The notes: generated by a model from the sequence alone, not told the origin. A stretch of 64,000 nucleotides of DNA from Harmonia axyridis (GCF_914767665.1 NC_059501.1:38106501-38170500); one strand, 5' to 3'. Positions 34,110-47,500 are shown, numbered from the stretch's first letter. Translations and numbers: made by a program.

Positions 34110-34355
34110 TTGCTACTTCCCTTTCCCAGATTTCCGCTCCTAGTGGACGTTGGACCTAACAATGATTTGGATCAGGCCGACTTCCTTCTTTTCCAAAACT
34201 CAAGATTGATAGACGAAATTTGGTTACGAGTACTGAAGTCAATTCCTGGAAGTACATTCAAAAAATATTTTGATGATTCGATTATTTATCCGCTTGACTA
34301 TATTATTTCAAAAGAGGATTACTTTGGGAACGATTCAGTAAATTTGGTTGAATGA
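34110..34355 (+). CDS. Unassigned ORF, possible terminal exon
   Basis: Open plus-strand frame of about 80 codons ending at a TGA: LLVDVGPNNDLDQADFLLFQ, RLIDEIWLRVLKSIPGSTFK, then a Tyr/Asp-rich tail. A CCTTTCCCAG acceptor-like site lies near its beginning. I do not recognise the family and no upstream exon was found. Confidence 0.25.
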   Translation: MLLPFPRFPLLVDVGPNNDLDQADFLLFQNSRLIDEIWLRVLKSIPGSTFKKYFDDSIIYPLDYIISKEDYFGNDSVNLVE

Positions 34356-34607
34356 TTGCATTTCACGAACCCTGGTATTTTTTTCAACATAATAGTATTA
34401 AGCCATAAGGTTAATCAGGTTATAGATTGAATAAAACACCTCGCCTAATTAAAAAATGTATAAGTAACAGAATATCACACACATAAATATATTTTAAAAA
34501 CTTGACGTAGAGTTTTCTAGTTATAGCTAACAATCACCTGCGGAATATACTCAATCTTTTTTTTGGAGAGGTTCCAGGCTGAAAATAAAGAAATGTGAAA
34601 TTAAAAA

Positions 34608-34729
34608 ATGTATACAATGAAATCATTAAATCTATTGAATTATAAAGAAGCTGCTCAGAATAGAATTCGTAATTTTCGAAGAGATGATAGGATGCGATAC
34701 CAATCAAAAGAATTAGAAATCCAGCTGAG
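34608..34729 (+). CDS. Orphan exon resembling an importin-alpha IBB domain
   Basis: From an ATG the frame reads KEAAQNRIRNFRRDDRMRYQ and ends SKELEIQLR at a donor (CAGCTGAG|GTAATT). The pattern of Arg-rich FRR.D.MR...E..I.LR resembles the importin-beta-binding helix of importin alpha (F.N....EMRRRRIEVNVELRKAKK). No armadillo-repeat exon could be found downstream, so it is either the first exon of a gene whose body lies beyond the LINE cluster, or a relic. Assignment is tentative. Confidence 0.3.
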
Positions 34730-35079
34730 GTAATTATATATACAGTTCAATTCATTTTTGAATTAATGTTTAATTCCCTATTATGATTCCTTTGAACATG
34801 TCCTGAACAGCATTCTCAATAATCTTTTGTGAATTACAAATATTTTCGAGCTATAATTTAATATTAGAAGAGTTCAATTTTATACAATTTTAAGTGAACT
34901 TAGAAATGAAAGATTTTCCAATAAGAGCTTTCTTTTTGATATTAAAAAAAGAGTATATTTTGAGAGAAATCAATAGATTTTCATTTCATAGTAGAGAGGA
35001 AGATATCCCATTAACGATGGAAAACGATATCAGCCAAATGACCGCCACGGCTACAAGCGCTACGGTTGCAACACCATAT

Positions 35080-36692
35080 ATATATATCCAAATCAACTTT
35101 GGAATATTTTTCACGAACGTTTTTCCAAAACTTTTGAGCAATGTTTTCCCAGGGTTGAAGTTTACTTATCCTCTAATGAAAAGAACATCAAAGTAATACC
35201 CGATGTCGAGCATCTGAAGGACATTTTAGATAAGCTCTATATAGTTTCATTTGCCAGACCTGAATTTAAAGCAACGTATATTTCAATAAAAAAACAATAT
35301 GACAACTTACTGTCCAAAAAAAAGAAAGATCATTTTAACAGCCTAATTCGTAATTCAGAAAATAAGTCAAAGGCTTCATAATAATAAATTCTCTTACTAA
35401 AAAATGAGAGTTCTCGGGAAATTTCATGTGATCAATGTGATCCCTCGTGTTTACCAAATAGATTCAATGACTTTTTCGTGGACTTCCCATCTGATATCAC
35501 TGAAATGCTGGAAAAAACTACCCCTGATGATAGAGATAAACTCAATAAGTCATTTTTCATGTTTGATATTTCACATGATGAAGTATTGAAAGCCGTTAGG
35601 TCTTTGGAAAATAAATTATCTTGTGGTTACGATGAGATACCGATTAGAGTTTTGAAATCATCGATCAATATTATACTCGAACCACTCAGCTTCATTATTA
35701 ACCGCTGTTTCAAAGAGGGATGTTTCCGGACCACCTGAAAGTTGCCATTGTCAAACCTCTACATAAAAAGGGAGACATCAGTGATCCAAATAGCTATAGA
35801 CCGATTGGTATTCTGCCCTCTTTTTCAAAAGTATTCAAGAAAATACTAACTACTAGATTACTGAAATTCTTCAAGAAATTTGGTGTGATCTCAGAATGCC
35901 AACATGGGTTTGTGAAGAACCGAAGTACTGAAACAGCTGTCTATGAACTTATAAATGAAGTTGTGGAGTCTATTGAGCAGGGAGAAATCCCAATCAGTTT
36001 ATTTCTAGATTTGACAAGGGCCTTCGATTGTGTGGAACATGGGAGATTGCTGTAAATTCTGGAGGATTGCGGTATAAGGGACAATCAGTTGAGACTATTG
36101 GAGAGCTATTTAACATCGAGAAAACAGATAGTTATTATGGAGATTGATGGTAAAATATTGGTGTCAGATGAAAGAGAAATCTTGATGGGCGTACCTCAAG
36201 GAAGTATAGCCGGACCTGTTCTGTTCATCGTTTATATTAATTTTCTACCAAAAATGAATAAACCTAGGAGATTGAGGTGTTCGACGAGGATGTTTGCGGA
36301 TGATGCCAATTACTTGATCAGATCCTCAAGTATTTTTTCAGCAAGCATTGTCATTATTTTGATTCTTATAAGAACTTGAATTGTACCCGCAGAATGTCTC
36401 CTTACATTGTTCCGGTTCATAAGACAGTTGTTAGGGAAAAATCTGTTGAATGTGTGGCCATTGGTTTCTTCAATGTTTTACCATCAGAATTGCAAAAGAT
36501 TGTCTGTCCCAGAAAATTTAAGAAAGCTCTCTATGCATTTATATTAAGATGTGAACCTTACAACTTCACAGAATTCAGAGAATACTGTAAGAGATAATTG
36601 TTTGTTAAAGTTCTATATTGTTAAATTTGACTTGTTCCATATTTACAGTCATGTAATTTTTTGGAATCAATAAATATTATTATTATTATTAT
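35080..36692 (+). mobile_element. CR1/jockey-like LINE, internally deleted
   Basis: Reverse-transcriptase motifs are in order on the plus strand: LKAVRSLENKLSCGYDEIP, PLHKKGDISDPNSYRPIGIL, CQHGFVKNRSTETA, SLFLDLTRAFDCVEH, GVPQGSIAGPVLFIVYIN and FADDANY (catalytic pair). Frameshifts occur near 35720 and a stop at about 36053. Just after FADD an internal deletion joins directly to the C-terminal tail (FFNVLPSELQKIVCPRKFKK...FREYCKR) ending at 36597. The 3' end is an (ATT)n tail at about 36671-36691. The element is dead. Confidence 0.85.
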
Positions 36693-36780
36693 CCATTTCA
36701 AGAAATTTTCCATGACTAATTCGCACATTTGCGGCTGTATGTCCTCAATAACCTCACGAATTCCATCTTTAAGATCTTGA

Positions 36781-37410
36781 ATAATAATAATAATCTTTAT
36801 TGTTGACCCTTAAACAGCAAAAACATTACTGGCACCAGGGCCTACTAATTATATTACTATTTGAAACCAGAAAACAACAACATAAATAATATTCTAAACT
36901 TAACTACAATAACAAAAATAAAGTCTATTCTAGTCTCATAAAGTATTTTAAGGCATGGCAAAACTTCTTCCAATCTCTGATGCTAACCAAATCTGAAGGG
37001 GCGGAGTTAAATACATTTATGCTTCTGTAGATCGGGGAATTCTGTGTTTTATTTGTCCTCCTAAGGTCGTTTCTAAGTGTCTCTCTTTGTCTTGTCAAGT
37101 GGCTATGGTATTGAAGTGTCTGTTTCAATTTCATTCGAGTTTTTAATTCATTGTTCCTCATGCCATATATTAATTTTATCTGTTCTAATTTTCTCAGTTT
37201 CATTATGTCAAGAATTTTTGTTTATTCATATACATGTTTTGTTGGAGTAGTATGTTCTATATTGAAGATACTTCCAACTGCTTTATTCTGGGTTCTTTGT
37301 AGCTTATTAATTACATAAGTCGGTGCGTTTCCCCAGCAGGGTATTAAATATCTAATATATGGTTCTATGAAACCATTATACAACAGATATTTACTTTGAA
37401 TATAAATTGT
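36781..37410 (-). mobile_element. 5'-truncated CR1-like LINE fragment
   Basis: Begins at its 3' end with (AAT)n at 36781-36797. Minus-strand translation gives GFIEPYIRYLIPCWGNAPTY, KLQRTQNKAVGSIF and, after a stop, KLEQIKLIYGMRNNELKT ... SHLTRQRETLRND to a terminal stop, the post-RT region of CR1-like LINEs. It lies tail to tail with the LINE at 35080-36692. Confidence 0.72.
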
Positions 37411-37429
37411 AGAATCGATTGTAGAACAT

Positions 37430-37690
37430 AGGCATAGGCCTTATCCTTCACATGGCCCAAAGAAAACAGTCTAAAGTTATTGAATCACAAGGTCTCGATG
37501 GCCAATTGTGATCACCTCTTCGAGAAATAACAGGTAGTTTTTCTTGCAAAATTGCCATTGATTGGTGGATGTTGTGTTTTTGCGTCTTGTTGAAATTAAC
37601 GTCGTCCACATCAATATCATTTACATATATCATAGTTCTGTAGCGCGATGCATCAGTCTCATTTTCGAATAAGTAAAGTCCAATCACACC
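37430..37690 (-). pseudogene. Mariner transposase relic
   Basis: Minus strand shows LYLFENETDASRYRTMIYV, NDIDVDDVNF, SMAILQEKLPVISRRGDHNW and SITLDCFLWAM, equivalent to the catalytic domain of the mariner family also present at 8130-8770 (there ISRRGKNNWPLRSC). The first third and the region around the second Asp are deleted. Confidence 0.65.
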
Positions 37691-37699
37691 AACAGCCCA

Positions 37700-38500
37700 A
37701 AAAACGCACTAAACAGTAACACGTTGAGGATGGAGAGGCTTTTCAACAAAAATGTTTGGATTTTCCGAGCCCCAAATGCGACAATTCTGTCTATTAATGT
37801 AGCCTCATTCCAACGTTTTCATGTATTGCTTGAGCTTGCGACGAATTCAGTTTGTATGTGTTCAGGTACAAATTTTATTACAGTCAGGTTTGTTTTTAGT
37901 TTTATAACCATGTAGACAGTCTTTACAATATTTATTGTCAGTTTGTTGTTACATAACCACTTGTAAAGGCTAAGGTCTTAATTGGCTATGAATTCTAGTT
38001 TTTTGGGATCACTATCAGACAATACTAGTGCAGTTTCAGCAGCAAACTCAAAGTACCTTGCACACAGACCAACATGTTTTAGATTAGTAACACATAAGAG
38101 GTAATGGAGTGGTACAAGTACTGATTTCTGAGTTATACCTACATTCAATTTATATTTGGGATTTGTTGCTTTTACATTTGTTTATTTGTGTTCTATCCTT
38201 TAAATATGTTTCCATCAAACTTCTCCCAATGCCCTGAAACCCATTCTCTTCAATTTCAGATGCAAAATGTCAAGATCAACTTTTACTTGTCAAATGTCAT
38301 AAAGATGACAGCTTCAAAAGTAAAACTGTCCATATAGCAGGCTACTAGAAATGAAACCTATAGGAAAACCCATTGGATGACCCATTTGTTACCTTAATCC
38401 GCGGCATATGAAAACTTAGAATTATTCCATTTTCAAAAGAAATATTCACGCTCAACCAAAATAAGAAATGCTCACCCTTTACTTCAAAAAGTAAGGATAT
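37700..38500. other. No gene recognised; presumed Mud intron
   Basis: AT-rich sequence between the mariner relic and the last visible Mud exon. I looked for a terminal Mud exon on the minus strand and found none that I can support. Confidence 0.3.
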
Positions 38501-38508
38501 TCACTTAC

Positions 38509-41500
38509 CTCAATACTACTTCTTGATGAACTTCTTCCTGTGAAAAGTGATCTTATTCGACCTGGTGTACTCTTTTTGGATTCAGAATTTTGTTCTTTGG
38601 CTATTGGCATTTCATTTCCAGTTAATGACAATCTACCGCCATTTTTACTAGGTGTAGGAGGACCGGGCTTTTTATAGGAAGTGGTACCGAAGTCCTTTTT
38701 TCGTTTCTCATTTGGTAGTAGTTTACACAAGCTATCGTCAAATGCACCGCCAACAGACTGGAAATATAGGATTAATAAATAAATGCGCAAAGTAAAATTC
38801 GTTGATATGTATAAGAGTATAAGGTGATAATGTTAATTGAATTCAATAAAATCATGTCATGCTATAAAATGGTGTTTCTCGGGTAATAAGAAAGATGATA
38901 AAGTGAATAAAAACTTCATGATGTAACTGTTACACTCTATAGAGTGTTAAAAATTGTATGAAAAAAGCAGGCTACAATTGCGACTCCCGGCATTTATAAA
39001 ATAGAGATTTTTATGCGCATATGGTTTCCTTACTAACGTTCAGAAGAAAATAACCTGTCATTAAAAAAAAACAAATAATAAACGGAAAATAAAGAAATTC
39101 AAATATTGTAATTTTAACTACAGTTTAATCTTCAATGTTTTGATATTTACGGATGATATTTAAGATTCAAATATTGTAATTTACAGTTTAATCTTCAATG
39201 TTATGATATTTACGAGACGAAAAAGTTCTTCAAAATCTACCTTAATATCATCTTCCCTAAATCGATCTGGACTGCAGAACTGGGTTTCTGCTGGGTATGA
39301 TGATTTTAGATGTGGGGGCACCAAAGAATTCCGCCATGCTAATTCTGAAACTCTGGAATCCTTGTTTTCTGATGACGGTAAATCACATTTACCTGACTTC
39401 AAATCAGTTAAATACTTATTGTTGAACATTTCCTCTTCATCCTCCATCTGCAAGTTTCCTGCAAAATGTAAAGTTATATGATGACATTATCACATAAGAT
39501 CAATCAAAAAATATACCTATACTACTGGGAACACCAAATGATGTTTTCCTCCTAATATTAGCCTCTTCAACAGAAATACCCGATCTAGGCAGAGTCCTCA
39601 CTTGTCGTTCATCAATTAGTTTTCTTGTGTCCAGCACAGAGGGGTTCACCTTGTTAGGATGTTTGAATTCCATCAGTTTAGCAATACTAGTTCGTGGTTG
39701 GTTATCAATAGCAGTTGAGTTAATGCAAGATGAATCTCTAAGACTAAAAGTATCTAATTCATGGAGGTGTAAGTTGGAACCATGCACTCGTGATGAAACA
39801 TACTGATCTTGATTTCTTTTTAAGGTGTCTCGTTCTGATAATAGTTGTATTTTTTGTTTGGTTTCAAAAAGTTCACATTCCAGTCGCTCAATAGTTTTGA
39901 TTAAAGGTATCTGAAATTTTAAGGTAATAATGATATATTATTGAATTCCTCTATTTTTGAGTCCTTGATTACTCACACTTTCATGTTGTTTTCCTTTGAT
40001 TTTACTCATTTCTTTGTTTACCTCTTCTCGATATAATTTTATCTAGAATGATTAAAAATTTCAAAGACAAAATTATATATATAAAATCAAAAAAATATAT
40101 AATGCTTAATATTAGGTATTAATGATGGAAATAAAATTACTATTATTATTATTTCATTTCATAATTACGATAGCTAATTGATTTATATAATTCAAAAAAA
40201 AATTGATATATAGATATGTATCTATTGAAATAACAATTCAATTTTTTGCATATAATACATTAGATTGTTCATTATCCAACACATTACAAATATTTTTTTA
40301 TTAAAATTGTAAAATATAAAATAATTCTTCAAGTAGTAAATAATAAATCTATTTCAATAATGGATTATTACCAGCAAAATATGGATGAAGATGGTAAAGT
40401 AAAATAGAATTACAATCTTTTCATGTGTTTTGGTGCAATTCATCAATTAAAAATTATATTATAATTTGTTAGGTAATAGTAAGAATAGCATCAAGCTTAA
40501 ATTTTGCCATAAAAGACATTATTATTTGGGACAAATGAATAGATAGAATACTACATTTATTCATTTTAGTTCCTCATCATGAGAAATAAACAAAGTTATG
40601 AAAGCATTTGAATTAAATTTTCCTCTAATCATGTATTCAATATGGAAAAAAGAACGAATTTTTCAAAATTTATAGATTGGTCTGGTATAACTTGTATTTC
40701 AAAATATTAAGTCAAAATTTCCCTTTTAGCTGGCGCGCCTTATTATTATTATTTGAACTGGGGTCGTTGTGACTCGGTAAGCCTTCCGGGAACTGCGACC
40801 ATGTAGATATTTTGTTCTTTACCCTACTCATTCATGGAAACCCAAGGAGGTCGTCAATGACGTTAATAAAACTGACAACCTCCTTAGGGGCCTTGGCCGT
40901 TACCTCACGGGTTTCCAGGACCGGATTCTCCAGCCAGCTCTGGACACTTGCATACTATGTGTTCTGATTCTGATCTATAAAACCTGCAAATCTTATCTGC
41001 TGACTTTCCCATACGGTACAAATGATGTTTGTACCGACAGTGCCCCGTACAAATCCCACCATCATCCGAAGCTCAGCTCGTGACAGCTTCAAGAGCTTTC
41101 TGGCATAGGTAATCCCGAATTTCTTGGCCTAAGTAAGTCCAGGAGTGTTTGCCCAGTGGGTTATCCTGTTATTCAACTCCCATAGCTGGACCCCAGCTTT
41201 ATATTGGTCTTTTCCTAGCCCACAGAAAGGCTCAGGTGTCAACCTTGATGCACTTTTTGCAAGTTCATCAGCTTTTTCGTTTCCTTCAACACCACAGTGC
41301 CCTGGTACCCATAGTAGAGTCACTTAATTGCCTCTGGCCAGTTGCTCTATGGTGTTACGGCACTTCCAGGTCAACAGAGACCCCTTGGAGTACAATTCCA
41401 GGGATCTCAGCGTGGTCTGGCTGTCCGTGGCGATGTAGACATGCGCCCCCTTGAGGTTCATTTTAAGACATCCTTGAGCACATAGCTGGCGCGCCTTCAT

Positions 41501-44500
41501 GAGCGGAAGAGAGGAGGGGAAAATGGCCGCGGAACTAGTAAAAAAACACAGATTTTCGGATCGTTTTACTGAGGCTGAAAATGTTCAGATTAGTAGTTGA
41601 TGAAGTTGTCATTATAAAAATAAAAACGGTCTTCAAAATGTTGGAGGACGAAATCGATGATGGAACAATATATAACACGCCTGACATATGTGATAATATG
41701 ATTTTTTTATATACTTCATCAAATGGGAGACAGCTACCTCTGACGTTTGAAAGAATCTGTGATTCTTCAAATTTTTTTAATGTTCATGCCGGCAGCTAAC
41801 TGGTTAGGTCACGGAATTTGTGCAGCTAACATATTTTTTTTGTAATGACAACTTCATCAATTACTAATCTGAACTTTTTCATCCTCAGTAAAATGATCAA
41901 AAAATGATTGTTTTTCTTTTTATGTGTCGTAGCCATTTTCTCCTCCTAGGTCACAGAGGCGCACTAGCTAAAAGGAAAATTTTGTAATATCATGAGAAAA
42001 TATACTAAAAAATTCAGCCTCAGTAAAATAATAATAATAATCGTCTTCATTGGGCGAAATGACCTGGTGAAAATTGACGCTATCTCCCCTAATATTATAA
42101 ATAGATGTTAATCATGTTTCTAGAAACTCACCATTTTATCCTTCATTTTTTCTAATTTTGTTTCATATTCCGCTTTAATATTCTGAATCTGCTTCGAAGT
42201 CTTTGACTCGTACTCAAATCTCTCTTTTTTCAAACATCTCAAGAATTCATCCCTATCTCTTGCTCTCTTATACTTCATTGTGTCAACCTCAGTCATCAAT
42301 TTATTATTTTCTTCCAGAAGCTTATCATATGCTTCCTTAATTGAAATGAATTTATCCATTTCTCCCTTTTGCTCCCCAACTATTTGTTTTAATAATATAT
42401 TTTCATTATCTAGTTTTTCATTAATTATTCGAATATTTGAAAAAGCTTCTTGTAATTTCACCAAGTCAGCTTCGAGGCACTTTTCACTTTCCATATTTGA
42501 GAAGAATCTGTTTTCAACTGGAGTTGAAGTCCTCATACAATTATCTTTATGATCTTCATATTCCTTCTGTAAATTTTCAAGACTTATTTTATATTCTTTC
42601 AAAATCTTTTCCTGATCTTCTTTATATGAGATATATTCTTGAAGTAACATTTTATAATGTAAATCATTTTCAATCCCCATAGATTTCCTATCATTTTCTT
42701 TAATTTTTTTGTTTTCTTCTCTCAATTTTTTTACTGTCTTTTCTAAATTATTTTTTGTATTTTCCAATAGAGTCACTTTCTGCCTCAGTGTTAAATTTTT
42801 CTTCTTCAAATCGTCCTCCTTGATTTTGTCAATATTAATTTTCTTTGATGTTGACAGTATATTTTCTTTTTGTTGGATTTTATCATCTTCAACCTTGCAT
42901 GTATTTTCAAATTCTTTTTGTGATATTTTAATCTGTTCTAAAATGTCTACAGCTCTCTCAGTTAGGTCTGATATCTGATCACTGAGTTCATGAATGTTAT
43001 ATTTTTCTGAACAATCTTCAATTTTGGCTTCTAGTGAAGCAAAAATGTTGTCACAATTGTTCTCATAATATCTCAAAATATCTTGTACTATATCATTTAT
43101 TTGTTTTGAATATCTATTGTATTGTTTCATTATATCTTCAGAAATGATGTCCAAAGTTTCTTTTTTTTCAATCAGTTTATGGGAGTTATCATACCGAGTA
43201 TATTTGCTCAATGAGACTAATTGAGTTCTCACATTATTAGTCAAGTTTTCTAAACTATTTTTTTGGGAGAGCAGTTTATCAAAGTCCTCCTTGAATTTTT
43301 TATAATATATTTTGAATACTTCATATGTTTCTTTCTGTGTTTCATTACTTTTCATTAGGGTTTCAATCTTCTGTGAAAGTTCATATTGTTTTTCTTCTAA
43401 AAATGTTTGATTTCTCTTTTCCTCAAACTTGACAATTTTTTCTTGTAACTCCTTGTGCATCTCCTGTAATCACAAGGTAAAAACAAAAATAAATTGATAT
43501 ATTAAATGATTTTTAAATATATTATATTACTGTAACTATTGGATAAGAATTGAATTTTGATATATACATACCAATTGTTTCAATAAACCACCATTTTCAT
43601 TTCTCAATTGCTTGATTTCTTCTTCCAACTGATCCTCTGTAATTTTTTTGCATTCCATGTCTTCATGGCTCCTTTTATTCATCATATCTATTTGTGTGGA
43701 TAAATTATCTTTCACATTTATCAAATCTTCATTTTTCTTTTTCAACTCAGTAATTTCCAGTTTATTTTTAACTACCTGAACTTGTAGATTGGCTAGAGTA
43801 CTTTCATATTCTTCTTCATTTTTCCCACTCTTTTTTTTTATCTCTGAAATTTCTTCTTTGAATATCGCAATTTGAGCTTCCAAAGACATAACTTTCGTTT
43901 TATACTTTTCTATTTCTTCATCATTTTTCAATTTCTGACTTTGTAAAAGGACTCTATTTTCCATGTTTTCATCTATTTTTTCATTACGAATTTTTTTTAA
44001 ATTGTGAATTTCATGTTCTAAATTAGCAACCTTCTCTTGTAAATTCACAATATGAATTTCTTTCACTGCCATTTCATCAGAATGTTTTTTGATAATATTC
44101 TTTATTTCTTCTTCAAATTTCTCAATTTTATTTGAATATTCTAGATTTTCCAATTGCAATAGATTGTATTTTTCCACAATAGAATGCAGATTTTCTGTTT
44201 GACTGGATAACTGATGTTCATTTTCAAGAATTTGTTCTTTCAAATTTTGTATCATTTCAAAATTATTGTTATTAGAGGCTACTGTCTCCTCCCTCATATT
44301 TTCCAGTTCTTTAAGGTAATATGTTTCTTTCTCCGAGAAGATATCAATATAAGCATTCAATTTTGATATTTTTTGACCTAGATTGTCTATTTCAACTGAA
44401 ACATTGGTTTTATTAGTTTTTTCAGGAGTTTTGAGTAAATCTCCAATTTGCAAATCATTCAATATGAAATCTGATTGGTTTTTGCGTTCTTTCAAAGATT

Positions 44501-47500
44501 TTATTATTTTATTGAGCTCATCATTAAACATATTTATCGTTTTAGTTAAATCAATAAAATTATTTTTAAGTGATTGGTTCTCCATTTTTATTTTAGCTTT
44601 CTGTTCCTTATCTTCCACCCAATTGATATTCATTTCATTCATTTCTGCATTAATCTTTTCTAGATCAGACAGAAGAGATGAATTGGACTTTTGACAGTCA
44701 CTTAATTCAATGAGTAATTTTTCTCTTAGTTGCTCCGATTCTGTCAATTTAATGTTCAAAGCATATATTGATTGCTTTAGTTTCAGTATCAAGTTATTAT
44801 ATTCAGAAAATTCTTTTTGGTGGAAACCTTTGAGATCAATCATATGCTGTTTCATGAATTCCTTGAATTCAGCATATTTTTCTATCTTATCTTCATATCT
44901 TGTGACCAGCTCTTGAAGTGTGATATTCTTTGCAATGATATTTTCAGATTCTGATCTCAAACTTGATATGGTATTATCTAATTCAAGGATTTCAGAATGT
45001 TTTTTTTCCATTTCTTGGAGATAGTTACTTTTTTCTAAATTCAAATCATCAAGAGTCACTTGGAGGGATATAATCCTATTTGAAGTTTCAATATTTTTTT
45101 TTTCAGAAATCCGAAGTTCTTCACAGAAATTATTTCTTTCAGTTTTGAAGAGTTCAATTTCTTGAACAAATTTTTCTTTTTCGCTAATCAACTGATTTTC
45201 TAATTTAGATAGGTTGTGTTGTTGATCTCTGTTAAATGCTTGCTCCTTAAATAATTTTCCTTCTAGTTCATGAATGAGACTGCCATTATTTTCCACAATT
45301 TCATTATTCACTTTTTTCAAGTCATTGATCAATTCATATAATAAATTTTTGTCATTCTTGAAATAAGACTTCATATCATTGAAATTTTGTTTTATTTCAG
45401 TTATTTCAATATGCATATCTCTAAATCTTTTTTTGTACTTTTTTATCAATGCTTCCTTCTCATCACTTTTCTTCTCACTTTCCTGAATTATTTCGATATT
45501 TTTTGAATTATTTGTTTTTTGTGAATTCAATTCGATTTCAAGAGATTCAATTTTGGTTTTAGCATCCTTGTTCAATTCCTCTGTCAGTTTCAATTTAAGA
45601 TCGAGTTCATTATTCTGATGTGCTAATTTTTCATGTTCTATTTGCAATATTTCTAACTGCTTTGAATACACATTTAGTTCATTGCAAGCTTGATCAAGTT
45701 TTATACCATTAATCTGAAGTAATTCATTTAGGGATTTCATATTATTTGAACTTTCATTATTGAGAATTTCTAATGCTTTTATTCTCTCTTTGTACTCATC
45801 AATATTATTTTCACTTGCAACCAAATTAGAAGTTAACTTTTCAATTTTATCACTGAGCTGTTCAATTTGAGATTCATAATTATTATTTTTAGAAATTGTT
45901 TCAAATAATTCTGTTTTATTTTGTTCTAATGTTATTTTAAGACAGTTTACTTCAGAGGAATATTCTTCAGTTCTTAACTTGAGTAGGTTGTTTTCTTCTT
46001 TCAAAACTTCAATTTGACTATTGTATTCATTATTTTCAAAACAAAGCTTAGCTCTCATCAATTCATTTTCTTTAATCTGATCCTCAAGATTTTTCACTTT
46101 AGCGAAGTATTCCTCTGATCTAGCATTAAGTAGCTGTTTCTGCTGTTTCAAATTTTCAATTTCATTATTACATTTATTGTTTTCACCACAAAGATTTTCT
46201 AGCTCTATCTCATATTGACCAATTTTAATCTGAAGGGTTTTTATTTCTGTACAATATTCTTCTGATTTATTTGTGATTAGGTTCAATTGCTCTTTTAAAA
46301 CTTTGATCTCTTCATAATACTGATTCTTCTCATAAACCAATTGTTTAGATTCTTCTTCATATTTCTCAGTCATTTGTTGAAGTATTTTGACTTGATTTAG
46401 ATTTTCTTCGTTAGAATTTTCAGAAGCAAATAATTTTGAGTTAAGTTCTTGTATCTTAGTAGATAGGTTTTCATTCTGCTTTTCCAGAGTTTGGATATTG
46501 TTCAAATACAAGTCTTTCTCAGATCTAATTTGAACAATTGCTATCTCTAGTTCTGCCATTTTATGTGACAAGAAATTATTATTCTCTTTTTCTCTGAAAA
46601 TTTCAGCATTAAGATTATCTAATGATGTTTTATTAAGAGAAAGGATATTGTTTATTTCTTTTTCTAAACATGAAAAAGATGTCTTGCATTCACTCGATTC
46701 AACTTCAATATACATTTTTGTAATATGGAGGTCCTGTTTTAATTTTTTTAGCTTTTCATTTTCAATATTAAGTTTATTAAGGAGTCTTCTATTTTCTTCA
46801 TCTTTTGAATCCAAATATTTTTTAGTACTGCTCAGTTCATTATTTAGAGCGTTCACCTGAATAAATGTTAAAAATAATTAGTTCCTTTATCTGTTAAATA
46901 CAATATTTACGCATATAATTTAATAAGTAATAAATTTAGTTGAAATATAATTTATTAATAAATTGTGTTGGAAATAAAAATACCTTTGACATCAATTCCT
47001 CATTCAGTTCTTGAGATTCCTTCAACTGAATTTCAATAACTGCACTAGCAAGATTTTCTGGATTAACAATTGAAGTATCAACTTTATTCAGTGAAATATA
47101 TTCACTAAAACTGCTTTCAGTTGAACAGGGCCTCTGCTGTCGGTAACCATCCAATATTTCGTTAAGTTCTTTACAATATGTTTCTAAATGGGTTATCTTA
47201 GAAGATTTTTCACTGAGCATTTCAGTAAGTTCATCAATTTGTTCATCATATGCCAAATATTTTTTTTGCAATTTAGCATATTCTATCTCGTACTCTTCAA
47301 TCTATAATAGAAAAACTCCAGTTTTTAAAATTTCGAAACATTTCAATACAGTCCTACCTTTTTTTTATATAAATGATGCTCCTCCCTCAGTTGTTCATGT
47401 TCTTTTTCATTATTTTCAATATAATGCTCAAAGTTTCCCAATTCTTTTTTCAAAAATTTCACAGTAAGTTCCAAATCCGGTTTTTTAGAGGTTTGCGGAG

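Noticed and set aside
41581..41799. ORF inside the fold-back element as a possible gene
   Set aside because: It starts within the arm and has no recognisable domain; likely incidental to the element.
42280..44916. Plus-strand open frames rich in Ser/Phe opposite the Mud coiled-coil exons
   Set aside because: They are antisense shadows of the long Mud exons; composition mirrors the Glu/Lys/Leu-rich coding strand and no domain is visible.
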